Positions 1-8,965 of a stretch of 64,000 bases of DNA are shown piece after piece. The notes beneath the pieces are model-generated. The model was not told where the DNA came from. It saw only the letters and a list, made by a program, of their open reading frames with translations, and searched no databases. The position numbers and the translations under genes are program-made. The stretch's first letter is position 1; every line of letters begins with the position of its first letter. Origin of the DNA: CAVQBP01 sp963740945 (GTDB taxonomy: Bacteria > Bacteroidota > Ignavibacteria > Ignavibacteriales > Ignavibacteriaceae); contig CAVUGE010000025.1 of the NCBI GenBank assembly GCA_963740945.1, positions 124,001 through 188,000 of the forward strand. Direction: 5' to 3'.

Positions 1-13
1 AAATCAAAAAGGG

Positions 14-583
14 ATGGATTATCAGGAATATTTGAATAAATTTATAAACGAACTGGCAGAAACAAATCCTGATCTTTTAGATATAAAAGCAAGAAAAAAA
101 TTCGAAACTAAAAAATTGAACCTTCAAAGAAGCACAAGAATTATGAAGACATATAAAGTTTCGGATAATTTGCGGGAAGAGATAAAAAAGATAAACGAAC
201 CTCTGCTATGGATGGTAATAACGGAAAACTGGTGCGGTGATTCTGCCCAAAATCTGCCCTACTTAGCCTTAATTACTCAAGAGAACCCAAACATTAAATT
301 TAAAATTATTCTAAGAGACTCAAATCCTGATATAATGGATCAATATTTAACAAACGAGACAAAAAGTATCCCCATTCTTGTTGCGTTTGATTATAACGGA
401 AATGAGTTATTCAGATGGGGAGCCCGACCGAAAATTGCACAGGAATCCTTCATCGAATGGAAAGCAGAAGGTATTGTTAGTCCGGAGCTTTATGAAAAGC
501 TTCATCTCTGGTATGCTCGAAATAAGGGGCAGGCAATTGAATCTGAATTTTTTGATATTCTGAAAACAGTTGAACAGGATTAA
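14..583 (+). CDS. thioredoxin-like fold protein
   Basis: The 189-residue product contains a thioredoxin-like core. A beta strand is followed by ENWCGDSAQNLP, with Cys74 in a C-G-D-S motif where thioredoxins have C-x-x-C, and then a later strand containing SIPILVAFD with the cis-Pro position. This matches the Bacteroidota-type 'thioredoxin family protein' group (Thioredoxin_9-like), whose members have an N-terminal helical segment like the one seen here. With only one active-site cysteine, classical disulfide exchange is unlikely and the role is unknown. The frame is open upstream to the window edge, so the start at 14 is provisional, although a purine-rich AAAAAGGG directly precedes it. No signal peptide is visible, so it is probably cytoplasmic. 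An inverted repeat (586-595 / 615-624) follows the stop. Confidence 0.8.
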   Translation: MDYQEYLNKFINELAETNPDLLDIKARKKFETKKLNLQRSTRIMKTYKVSDNLREEIKKINEPLLWMVITENWCGDSAQNLPYLALITQENPNIKFKIILRDSNPDIMDQYLTNETKSIPILVAFDYNGNELFRWGARPKIAQESFIEWKAEGIVSPELYEKLHLWYARNKGQAIESEFFDILKTVEQD

Positions 584-585
584 AT

Positions 586-624
586 AATTAACAATGAATA
601 ATTTATAATTTACAATTGTTAATT
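586..624. repeat. 10-bp inverted repeat after the thioredoxin-like gene
   Basis: AATTAACAAT at 586-595 pairs with ATTGTTAATT at 615-624 around a 19-nt loop. It lies just after the stop of the upstream gene and overlaps the putative -33 element of the next promoter. It could form a weak A/T hairpin or be a decayed A/T-rich spacer repeat. No T-tract follows, so a terminator is not supported. Confidence 0.35.
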
Positions 625-642
625 TTCAAATTAGTATCTTTG
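616..642 (+). promoter_or_regulatory. Bacteroidota-type promoter for the trans-sulfuration gene
   Basis: TTG at 616-618 and TATCTTTG at 635-642 (fits TAnnTTTG) are separated by 16 bp. This resembles the -33/-7 promoter of the major sigma factor in Bacteroidota. It sits 27 bp before the ATG at 670 in an otherwise A/T-rich spacer. Assignment is by motif only. Confidence 0.5.
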
Positions 643-669
643 CAATTAAATTAATTGCGAAAATGTTAA

Positions 670-1788
670 ATGAGAATAGAGACATTATCTGTTCATAGCG
701 GAAGAAATGCGGATTCTTCAACCGGTGCAGTTACTCCCCCGATTATTCTTTCGACTACTTTTGAACGCGAAAAAAACGGGGAATATCCTAAAGGATACAA
801 TTATTCCCGCAGCAACAATCCTAACAGAGAAGCTCTGGAGAAATGTCTAGCTGAAATAGAGAACGGTAAATATGCTGCGGCATTTTCCTCAGGTACGGCT
901 GCTGCAATGAGTGTACTGCAATCTCTCCAGCCCGGCGATCATATCATTGCTCCGGATGATATCTACCATGGTACAAAACATCTTATAAAAATTTTTAAAA
1001 AATGGGATATTGATTCTACGTTTATTGATATGACTGAGATAAAGAATGTAGAGAACGCCTTTCAAAAAAAGACAAAACTCATCTGGCTTGAAACTCCTTC
1101 AAATCCTTTATTAAAAATTGTCGATATTAAAAAGATAGCTGAAGCTGCAAAGAAAATAAATGCCGTTACGGTCTGTGATAACACATGGGCAACACCTATT
1201 TTGCAAAATCCGCTTGAACTGGGAATTGACTTAGTACTTCACGCTACTACTAAATATATAGGAGGGCACAGTGATATTTTAGGCGGTGCTGTAATTTCAA
1301 AAGGAAGTAAAACTTTTGAATTTGTAAAAGAGATTCAAAAATCAGGCGGAGCAGTCCCCTCCCCTTTTGAATGCTGGCTAACATTACGAGGAATTCAAAC
1401 GCTGCCGCTGAGGATAAGAGAGCAGTCAAAGAATGCAATGTTAATTGCAGAATTTCTTAATTCAAGGAAAGAAGTAGAAGAAGTCCATTATCCCGGTTTA
1501 GCAGTGCATAGAGGTCATCAACTTGCAAAAGCACAAATGAAACTATTCGGCGGAATGCTATCCTTCCAGATCAAGGGGAATAAAAATGAAGCCGTTAAAT
1601 TAGCTGCAAATATGAATTTATTTACACGAGCAACAAGTCTCGGTGGACCTGAAAGTTTGATTGAACATCGTGCATCTGTTGAAGGGCCGGAAACCAAAAC
1701 ACCTCAAAATCTTTTACGACTATCTATCGGGCTGGAACATCCGGATGATTTAATTGAAGATTTGGAGCAGGCTTTATCAAAATTATAA
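670..1788 (+). CDS. trans-sulfuration PLP enzyme (cystathionine gamma-synthase/lyase family)
   Basis: This is a 372-residue Cys/Met metabolism PLP-dependent enzyme. Visible family signatures are the N-terminal SVHSGRNADSSTGAVTPPI segment, YNYSRSNNPNREALE, the cofactor-stacking FSSGTAAAMSVL, CDNTWATP, and HATTKYIGGHSD with the Schiff-base lysine at Lys195. The C-terminal SLGGPESLIEHRAS and LLRLSIGLE complete the fold. The family catalyses gamma- or beta-elimination/replacement on cystathionine, homoserine esters or methionine, and the sequence alone does not separate synthase (MetB) from lyase (CTH). Length is normal. The neighbouring TauE/SafE exporter suggests a sulfur-metabolism context, but that is inference. 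No SAM-riboswitch-like leader is seen in the short upstream spacer. Confidence 0.9.
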   Translation: MRIETLSVHSGRNADSSTGAVTPPIILSTTFEREKNGEYPKGYNYSRSNNPNREALEKCLAEIENGKYAAAFSSGTAAAMSVLQSLQPGDHIIAPDDIYHGTKHLIKIFKKWDIDSTFIDMTEIKNVENAFQKKTKLIWLETPSNPLLKIVDIKKIAEAAKKINAVTVCDNTWATPILQNPLELGIDLVLHATTKYIGGHSDILGGAVISKGSKTFEFVKEIQKSGGAVPSPFECWLTLRGIQTLPLRIREQSKNAMLIAEFLNSRKEVEEVHYPGLAVHRGHQLAKAQMKLFGGMLSFQIKGNKNEAVKLAANMNLFTRATSLGGPESLIEHRASVEGPETKTPQNLLRLSIGLEHPDDLIEDLEQALSKL

Positions 1789-1815
1789 TTTCCGAATAAA
1801 TACGGGTATAACGGT

Positions 1816-2565
1816 TTGTCTATCTTTCTCCAGCTCATATTACTATTTGTTATAGGAATTATAGCAGGGTTTATGAATGTTATGGCAGGCGGCGGTTCTA
1901 CTTTAACTCTACCAGCCTTAATTTTTTTAGGTTTGGATTCTGCTTTAGCAAACGGTACAAACCGGGTAGCAATAATCATTCAAAATATTTTTGCCGTCTA
2001 TTCTTTCAAAAGGGAAAAATATCAAAAGTTTAAATTAAGCTTAAAATTGTCTCTATTTACTTTACCAGGCGCCGTTATAGGTGCATTGGTTGCAGTAAAA
2101 ATGAATGATCAAACATTCCAGACTATTCTAGGAATAGTTATGATCGGGATAATAATTTCAATGATTATTCCAAGGAGAAAAATTGAATATTTACAATCAG
2201 ATGATAAAGATATTTCGCCGTGGGTTTATGTTTCAATGCTTTTTATAGGATTCTACGGTGGGTTTATCCAGGTAGGAGTTGGATTTATTATAATGGCTGC
2301 ACTCCATTATTTAATGAAAATAAATTTAATTTATGTGAACATGCATAAAGTTTTTATAATATTTATTTATACAATTCCTGCAATCCTTATCTTTATATTT
2401 ACAAATAATATTAATTGGGAATTAGGATTAACGCTTGCTGCAGGTAATGCCATAGGGGGATGGTGGGCAGCAAAATTCTCTGTAAAAAAAGGAGAAGGTA
2501 TAATTAAAGTCATTCTTATTGCAGCTGTTTTTATTATGTCTTTGAAATTATTAAATGTCTTCTAA
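1816..2565 (+). CDS. TauE/SafE family membrane transporter
   Basis: The 249-residue integral membrane protein has about eight hydrophobic segments. Typical TauE/SafE (COG0730) signatures are GFMNVMAGGGSTLTLPAL near the N-terminus, LANGTNRVAIIIQN, and the second-half GFYGGFIQVGVGFI. Family members export or import small organosulfur or sulfite-type anions across the cytoplasmic membrane; the substrate here is unknown. The start is taken as TTG at 1816, because the next in-frame ATG would cut into the first transmembrane segment and lose the GFMNVMAGGG motif. It lies 27 bp after the trans-sulfuration gene and is followed 21 bp later by an MFS gene, so co-transcription is likely. Confidence 0.85.
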   Translation: MSIFLQLILLFVIGIIAGFMNVMAGGGSTLTLPALIFLGLDSALANGTNRVAIIIQNIFAVYSFKREKYQKFKLSLKLSLFTLPGAVIGALVAVKMNDQTFQTILGIVMIGIIISMIIPRRKIEYLQSDDKDISPWVYVSMLFIGFYGGFIQVGVGFIIMAALHYLMKINLIYVNMHKVFIIFIYTIPAILIFIFTNNINWELGLTLAAGNAIGGWWAAKFSVKKGEGIIKVILIAAVFIMSLKLLNVF

Positions 2566-2586
2566 ATTATATAAGGAAAACTTTCA

Positions 2587-4221
2587 GTGATTGAAGAAAA
2601 AATCGAGAATAAAATTGAAACTCAGCCGGTTAAGAGTTTTTCGGAAGTTGTAAAGGATTCTTTCAAGGAGTTAAAAGAGACTTTCATAGCATTTATCAAG
2701 GCTCCTAAAGCTTTATGGGGAATAAATATACCATATGTACTTGAAGGGCTTGTTTATTTTGGGATATTAACCGAGCTCGGCAAGTTTTCATCTGAGAATG
2801 TAGGTTTAACAGATCCACAAGCCGGATTAGTTTACAGCTTTGTTACAGGAGGAATAACGTTTTCCATGTTGCTCTTAGGCGGTTATTCCGATAAAATCGG
2901 GGTTCGAAAATCATTATTTATTTCTTTCCTTGTTTTCTTTGTTGCCAGGATTGTTATTGGTCTTTCCGGAAGTTTGAATTTATCAAACGGACTCTGGTCT
3001 CCAATGTTTTTTACTATGAATGCCGGTCTTCTATTGATGGTTCTAGCATATGGACTGTATCAGCCTGCTGCTTATGCCGGAGTAAAGAGATACACAACGC
3101 CTAAAACATCAGCAATGGCTTATGGTGCAATATACGGTTTTATGAATCTGGGTGCCTTTCTCTCAGGATTTGTATCTTCATTAACCAGACAAAATTTTAT
3201 AGATATTTTTCCTCCAAACGGATTAACAGCAGTATTCTGGGCTTTTACAATAATTACTTTAATTGCTTTATTAGTTAGTGTGATTTTATTAAGCAAAAAA
3301 ACAGATGCTCAAGCACTTGCACATGTGAAAGAAGAATTAAAGAAAGAGGGGATCAAAGAAGAAGAGGAGGAAGAGGAAAAGGAAAGTACAAAGAAAAATA
3401 TTAATAACGTCCCTTTAATTATATATAGCTTGCTGACCTTATTATTTTTCTTATTTTCAGGAATCGGTTTTAATAATCCATTAAACTATATAAAAAGCTT
3501 TTATTTGTTCGATTATGAAATTACATTTGATTTATTTTTTGTTATAACTATTGCTTTATTCATAATTGCTATCTATGAATTTTTAAGGAAAAGGCCCCAG
3601 CATCCTTTCAGAGATAAAAGATTTGCGTTTTTTATTTTCATATTAATACCGGTTCAAACCTTATTTGCTCATAACTGGTTAACCATACCATATTATTTAA
3701 ACCGCGCCTTCCCTGCCGGTTCGGTAGCCAGTAAATATTATGAAGTATTTGCCAATATAAACCCTATATTGATATTTATTTTAGCTCCGCTTATAGCAGG
3801 TCTGACAACCAAAGCAAATGTTTATAGAATGATGATACTTGGAACAACGGTAATGGCAATACCTACTTTTTTATTAACAATAGGTCCGAATTTATATTTA
3901 TTTCTTTTATATGTTTTAATCAGTACAATAGGGGAAGCAATGTGGCAGCCTAGATTTTTGCAATGGATTGCTGAAGTAGCTCCCAAAGGCATGACAGGTC
4001 TTTATATGGGGGTAGGACAGTTTCCATGGTTTTTAACTAAGGTAATTACCGGATTTTACTCAGGCTGGTTTTTGATGAAATTTTGTCCAATAGATACGCT
4101 CCCATCAGGTATGAATACCGGATTTATGTGGTTTATTTATGGATTAATTGCTATAGTAAGTCCAATTGGATTAATACTTGCTAAAAAATGGATGTTGAAA
4201 GGATTTAAACTTAAAGCTTAA
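2587..4221 (+). CDS. major facilitator superfamily transporter
   Basis: The 544-residue polytopic protein has at least twelve hydrophobic segments. An MFS motif A appears as GGYSDKIGVRKSLF in the loop after the second membrane segment, and a symmetric second half begins after a long cytoplasmic loop. That loop carries a run of seven glutamates within a Lys/Glu-rich stretch near residues 245-275. A roughly 45-residue charged N-terminal extension precedes the first membrane segment. The start is GTG at 2587. Substrate cannot be read from the sequence. The gene ends just before a convergent gene at 4229, leaving only 7 bp between the stops. Confidence 0.8.
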   Translation: MIEEKIENKIETQPVKSFSEVVKDSFKELKETFIAFIKAPKALWGINIPYVLEGLVYFGILTELGKFSSENVGLTDPQAGLVYSFVTGGITFSMLLLGGYSDKIGVRKSLFISFLVFFVARIVIGLSGSLNLSNGLWSPMFFTMNAGLLLMVLAYGLYQPAAYAGVKRYTTPKTSAMAYGAIYGFMNLGAFLSGFVSSLTRQNFIDIFPPNGLTAVFWAFTIITLIALLVSVILLSKKTDAQALAHVKEELKKEGIKEEEEEEEKESTKKNINNVPLIIYSLLTLLFFLFSGIGFNNPLNYIKSFYLFDYEITFDLFFVITIALFIIAIYEFLRKRPQHPFRDKRFAFFIFILIPVQTLFAHNWLTIPYYLNRAFPAGSVASKYYEVFANINPILIFILAPLIAGLTTKANVYRMMILGTTVMAIPTFLLTIGPNLYLFLLYVLISTIGEAMWQPRFLQWIAEVAPKGMTGLYMGVGQFPWFLTKVITGFYSGWFLMKFCPIDTLPSGMNTGFMWFIYGLIAIVSPIGLILAKKWMLKGFKLKA

Positions 4222-4228
4222 AATATGT

Positions 4229-5104
4229 TTATCCGGTATTTTCGACAATAGCAACTTTGGAATAAACATCCTGTCTTTTGTCCATTAAAGGAATTGTTGT
4301 TCCTTTAATTCTATTCTCATCGAGGAGATCAAGTTCGAGGTCTGCAATAACAATTTGTTCCAGGTTAATAACGCCTTCAGCTGCAATTCCATCGCGTGAA
4401 AATGGGAAATCGGATGGAGTAAAAATATTCGCCTGACCATAATGAAGTCTTAGATTTTCAACAGGGAGGTTGCCAACTGTACTTGCCATAACTACATAAA
4501 CTTGATTTTCAATCGCTCTGGCCTGGCAGCAATATTTTACGCGCAAATAACCTTGCCTGTCATCTGTATAGGAGGGAACAAATATTATTTCTGCACCGGC
4601 ATCTGAGACTACTCTTGCAACTTCAGGAAATTCGACATCGTAACAAATTAATATGGAGATCGGACAATGAGTAGTTTTAAATACTTTCAGTTCACTACCA
4701 TTCTCAATTTGCCAGGGATTTTTTTCCCACCTTGTTCTATGAACTTTATCCTGAGTAAATACTTTCCCTTGAGGAGTAAAAAGATACGCCCTATTAAATA
4801 TTTTTTCATTTACTTTAGTTGGATGCGTACCGCCAATCAGATAGTATTTAGACTTGACGGCATAACTTTTTAATAAATCGATATATTTTTCTTTATATTT
4901 GCTCAACTCGATAATTGCTTTTAATGGATCACTACTGTCAATAAATGACATTAGCTGAATTGTAAAGAGTTCCGGGAGAAGCACATAATGAGGTTTATAT
5001 TCTGCAGCAGCAGTTAAAACATAATGAACCTGCTCTACAAATTCTTCAAAGTCTTTAACTCTTCTTAAATGATATTGAACCGAGGCAATTCGAACGCGCA
5101 TCAT
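4229..5104 (-). CDS. carbon-nitrogen hydrolase (nitrilase superfamily amidase)
   Basis: The 291-residue nitrilase-superfamily protein has the complete catalytic set: Glu45 in LLPELF, Lys120 in TQDKVHRTRWE (with Glu127), and Cys154 in LICYDVEFPE. The family hydrolyses non-peptide C-N bonds such as amides or carbamoyl groups. Its start overlaps the stop of the upstream GNAT gene as ATGA (5101-5104), indicating translational coupling. In proteins like B. subtilis YhcX an N-terminal GNAT domain and this amidase type are one polypeptide; here they are separate genes in the same order. The substrate is unknown. A second in-frame ATG follows immediately. Confidence 0.9.
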   Translation of the reverse strand: MMRVRIASVQYHLRRVKDFEEFVEQVHYVLTAAAEYKPHYVLLPELFTIQLMSFIDSSDPLKAIIELSKYKEKYIDLLKSYAVKSKYYLIGGTHPTKVNEKIFNRAYLFTPQGKVFTQDKVHRTRWEKNPWQIENGSELKVFKTTHCPISILICYDVEFPEVARVVSDAGAEIIFVPSYTDDRQGYLRVKYCCQARAIENQVYVVMASTVGNLPVENLRLHYGQANIFTPSDFPFSRDGIAAEGVINLEQIVIADLELDLLDENRIKGTTIPLMDKRQDVYSKVAIVENTG

Positions 5105-5754
5105 TTCTCCTTTTTATCAAAGTTTGGATTATAATTTGAGTTTAGCCATACAATTAAAGATGCAAATTCTAAAGATTGAGTATCTCCATGTAAATAATTT
5201 TCGACAATATCACAAAATTGAAACCCCTGTTTTAATTGAAAACGAAGGACAGGGTCATAAATATCTCCCCATATTACTTTTAGACAATAGGTATGAGGAT
5301 CCATTTTATCGGCAAATAGATGATAATTAGGTAATCTGCCTGCAGCAATAATCCTTTTTAAGTTTAATCTTGTACACAATTCCCTTCTTTCCTGGTATAT
5401 TTTCTGGCCTATTCCTTTCTTCCGGTAATCAGTATCCACACAAACTTCAGCTCCATAAAGAGTTTTTCCTTCCGGGTTATGAGTAGAAAACATCCCGCTG
5501 CCCGTGATTTCCTTCCAGTTGTGTTCAGGACCATATTCTTCCCACAAAATTATAAATGAGCTTGCTGTCCCAACAATTTTCCCTTCCAGTTCGGCCACAA
5601 ACTGACCTTCGGCAAAAACTTTTAAATGATTTTCCAGCTGTTCAATAGACCAGGGTTTTAAACCAGGGTATACCTTTCTCTGCAGCTCTCTAACTTCATC
5701 AAAATGTGCCGGAGTTGTATTCCTTATAATGACCTCTTCTTCTGCAACTATCAT
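5101..5754 (-). CDS. GNAT family N-acetyltransferase (YhcX N-terminal-like)
   Basis: The 217-residue GNAT-fold protein contains an N-terminal IIRNTTPAHFDEVRELQRKV segment, a central strand FVAELEGKIVGTASS, and the acetyl-CoA loop region VDTDYRKKGIGQKIYQ with the R/Q-x-x-G-x-G/A pattern as RKKGIG. The family moves an acetyl group from acetyl-CoA to an amine; the acceptor is unknown. A GG-containing purine stretch (AAAGG) lies 6-7 bp before the ATG at 5754. It overlaps the downstream amidase by 4 bp, matching the domain order of fused YhcX-like enzymes, so the two products probably act together. Confidence 0.88.
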   Translation of the reverse strand: MIVAEEEVIIRNTTPAHFDEVRELQRKVYPGLKPWSIEQLENHLKVFAEGQFVAELEGKIVGTASSFIILWEEYGPEHNWKEITGSGMFSTHNPEGKTLYGAEVCVDTDYRKKGIGQKIYQERRELCTRLNLKRIIAAGRLPNYHLFADKMDPHTYCLKVIWGDIYDPVLRFQLKQGFQFCDIVENYLHGDTQSLEFASLIVWLNSNYNPNFDKKEK

Positions 5755-5965
5755 ATTATACCTTTACATCAAAAACAATTTATTAAAAATGTTGCATAAA
5801 ATGAAAGATATGTAACAAATAACCAATAACTTTTTTGAAGGATCTCCTCGAAAAAAAATAATAAGTCCTATATTTTTTGAAAATATTTCCGGAAAGTTAA
5901 TCAATTTGAAGTTTTTTATTTATATTTAATTACAATTTTTATCATACCAGAATCATTTTCTTTTT

Positions 5966-8959
5966 ATGAATCAAGATTTTCATTTAATACAGGAAAACAT
6001 AAAAAATATTGTTTCAACAAATTTCTCCACCAATCAAAAGGAAATATTAAAAGAGCAAATTAATTTTATTAACTCATATGTGAACAATCTAAACAAATTT
6101 ATCGGGCAGAATGATGTAAGAGTAGAAGGTTTAACTGATTATAATAAAAAAACAGCCTCATTAATAGAAAAAAAATTTATCAGCAATAAATTATTCCACA
6201 ATTTTAATGAATATTTTGAACACTTAGTAATCATTTTAGATGATTATATAAATACTTTTGCCGATAGTTTAATCGAAATACAATCAGATGAAAGATTCGA
6301 AATTTCCGGTAATGATTCTTATTCTATTAAAAATTTCAAGAGAATAAAGAGAGTATTTCTTGACATCTCGCAGATTCCAATCTCAATTGGAAATTTTACA
6401 AAAAAGATTTTTAAAAAAGAACTAAAGGAAAAAAAGAACTGGAAGCATATAATTCCTTTAAAACGAATTGCGTTTATAGTATTAAGAGATAGATTGTTCA
6501 GAGCACTTTTCCCGCTAATTGAAGAAATTAATCAAAATATTGCTTCATCCTCCCACTCTATCCTGCAGATAGATAAAAATATCAATAAAATGTTTTTGGA
6601 AGATTTTATTAAGAGAAAAGAGGGATATAAAGAACTGCAATTTGAATTTGATAACATTTTAAAGAACATCAATGAAAAATATGAACTCCTGGATGAAAAA
6701 ATAGCCGAGATTATTGAAGCAGTAATAAAAGACCTTAGTGAATCCTATGAAAAGACAGGAACCGTTGAACTTCCCGGAAGAAAATTCAGCGCTAAAGAAA
6801 TTATCACTTCCAATAAGAAATTAAATGAAGAATTCAAATCTATAGATGAAGGATGGCAAAATACATTTTTTATTCTTTTTGAGGATTGGAGATTAAATAA
6901 GGAATTATACATATTTTACGGCAGATCCGAACTTGCATATTCAAATATAAAAAAAGAGACAGAAAAAAGAATCGGAAGCATAGTTTTATCCGAACTTCAA
7001 AAGATCTTAGCACTTCTTGAATATATAAAAGGTGAAATCAACGAATTTTATGGAAGCAGCAATGAACTCCTTTCACTCCTTTATAAAGAAAAAGAGAAAA
7101 TTTTAAAACAGTTATCTAGTAAAATAATTCCTTCCATAAGTGAGATCATTTTAGCTCAAAACATACCTGAATTAATCGGAGGAATAGAAATTAATATTGA
7201 GGGGCTTCTGCAAAATATTTCAAATAAGAGAGCAATAATAAGAGCCGAATCTTATACAAGAAAAATAAAAACATCTGAAATTGATTATATCTCTCCAAAA
7301 GAAATGATTTCTTTTACAAGCTTAAAAAAATTTAGTAAATCAATCCAGGGGACTAAAAACAATATTTTAAGAGAAACACAAAAAGTCCAGGATGCCATTT
7401 GGGATATTGATCAAATTTCAGATTTCAATCTCGATACGGCTATATCAATGTTTAAGAGTGATGAAAGAACCGGTGAAGATCCCCTTGATATTGCAGCGGA
7501 GGGTATTGAAAGAGCTGCAGGGAAAACAAATGAGATAAAAAATATACTACTTTCAATTATTAAAGAGATAGAAGAAACTGTCGGAAAGGCCATAAAAGAA
7601 TTTAATAGTGATCTGATAAAACTTACGAAAACTGAGAACATATTAGATATAAAGATTAAAATTGCAAAGGAAAAAACTCTTCAAAGAACTACCAGGTTAA
7701 AGGAAAAGTCAATCCGCTGGATTAGGAATGTTATTCCGGTGCTTAAGAATTCTTATGAAAAAGGACAAGGAGGTTATAAAGATTTCTATGGCTTGATAAG
7801 AAAAAAATTAGGTTTAACCCTCAAGGTTGAAGTAATTTCATCTGAAATTTCAGATTTTTTAGCTGCTACACAAACAGCAGTATTAAAACTGCCGGTAGTA
7901 TACAGAAGGTTATTTGAAATTGAAGCGCTAAAAGATGAAAGATTTTTTGAGGGACGAAAAAACGAATTAACTATGTTAAATTCTGCTTATAATAACTGGA
8001 AAAGAGGCGGGTATGCTCCGGTTGCTATTGTTGGTGAGAAAGGGAGCGGTGCTACAACTTTGTTGAATTTCTTCGAAACGGGACTTGAAACTAAATATAA
8101 TATTTTTCGAACAGAAATTTATGAAGTTATTTACCAACAGAATGATTTAGTAGAATTCTTCAAAACCCTTTTTAAAATTAACTCAATCAAAAATCTTGAA
8201 GAGTTAATTAGATTTTTAAATAATCAGCCGTCAAAGAAAATTATAATTATCGAAAATATTCAACATCTTTTTCTCAGGAAAGTTAACGGTTTTTTATGTT
8301 TGAAAATATTATTTGAAATAATTTCGAAAACTCAGAAAAATATTTTTTGGATTTCCACTTCATCTCTTTATTCATGGGAATATTTGAATAAGACTTTAAA
8401 TATCACCGATTATTTTGGTTATGTTGTGAGGTTAAGAAGCCTGGAAGATGAACAAATGATTAACGTTATCTTAAAGAGACATAAAATCAGCGGTTACAAT
8501 TTAAATTTTAAACCTTCAAGAGAGGAGGAAGAAAATAAAGGCTACTTGAGAATTCCTGATGAGAAAAAACAAGGTTATTTATCCAAACAATATTTTTCAG
8601 ATTTGAATAAATTTGCAAAAAGTAATATAAGTTTAGCGTTATTATTCTGGTTGCGTTCTACAAGGGAAGTTTCAGGTGACACAATAACCATTGGTTCTTT
8701 AAGGGATATAGATTTTTCTTTTCTCTCTTCACTTGATACAAATAAAGTATTTACCCTTAACTCTCTATTAATTCATGATGGACTAACCGTTGAATCATTT
8801 TCATTGGTAAATAATTTACCAGAATCTCAAAGCAGATTAATGCTTCTTGTTCTTTTAGATGACGGAGTTATCGTTCAAAAAAACGGATTGTTCAAAATTA
8901 ATCCTCTATTATATAGGCAGACTGTTACTCTTTTACAAACTAAAAATATTATTCATTGA
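5966..8959 (+). CDS. large coiled-coil protein with C-terminal AAA/STAND-like P-loop and winged-helix domains
   Basis: This 997-residue protein is not recognised as a named family. Residues 1 to about 650 are almost entirely charged alpha-helix/coiled-coil (many Lys/Glu/Ile, repeated KEI/IKE patterns). A P-loop ATPase-like module follows from about 665. Its phosphate-binding loop is VGEKGSGATTLL (690-697 GEKGSGAT), with Ala696 in place of the usual Walker A lysine. A Walker B-like strand IIIIEN has Glu763 where Asp is usual, and a sensor-1-like strand reads IFWISTSSL. The last 80 residues resemble a winged helix. No membrane segment is evident. It ends 6 bp before an MscS channel gene and is probably co-translated with it. 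ATP binding without the lysine is uncertain. Function unknown. Confidence 0.7.
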   Translation: MNQDFHLIQENIKNIVSTNFSTNQKEILKEQINFINSYVNNLNKFIGQNDVRVEGLTDYNKKTASLIEKKFISNKLFHNFNEYFEHLVIILDDYINTFADSLIEIQSDERFEISGNDSYSIKNFKRIKRVFLDISQIPISIGNFTKKIFKKELKEKKNWKHIIPLKRIAFIVLRDRLFRALFPLIEEINQNIASSSHSILQIDKNINKMFLEDFIKRKEGYKELQFEFDNILKNINEKYELLDEKIAEIIEAVIKDLSESYEKTGTVELPGRKFSAKEIITSNKKLNEEFKSIDEGWQNTFFILFEDWRLNKELYIFYGRSELAYSNIKKETEKRIGSIVLSELQKILALLEYIKGEINEFYGSSNELLSLLYKEKEKILKQLSSKIIPSISEIILAQNIPELIGGIEINIEGLLQNISNKRAIIRAESYTRKIKTSEIDYISPKEMISFTSLKKFSKSIQGTKNNILRETQKVQDAIWDIDQISDFNLDTAISMFKSDERTGEDPLDIAAEGIERAAGKTNEIKNILLSIIKEIEETVGKAIKEFNSDLIKLTKTENILDIKIKIAKEKTLQRTTRLKEKSIRWIRNVIPVLKNSYEKGQGGYKDFYGLIRKKLGLTLKVEVISSEISDFLAATQTAVLKLPVVYRRLFEIEALKDERFFEGRKNELTMLNSAYNNWKRGGYAPVAIVGEKGSGATTLLNFFETGLETKYNIFRTEIYEVIYQQNDLVEFFKTLFKINSIKNLEELIRFLNNQPSKKIIIIENIQHLFLRKVNGFLCLKILFEIISKTQKNIFWISTSSLYSWEYLNKTLNITDYFGYVVRLRSLEDEQMINVILKRHKISGYNLNFKPSREEEENKGYLRIPDEKKQGYLSKQYFSDLNKFAKSNISLALLFWLRSTREVSGDTITIGSLRDIDFSFLSSLDTNKVFTLNSLLIHDGLTVESFSLVNNLPESQSRLMLLVLLDDGVIVQKNGLFKINPLLYRQTVTLLQTKNIIH

Positions 8960-8965
8960 TTAAAT

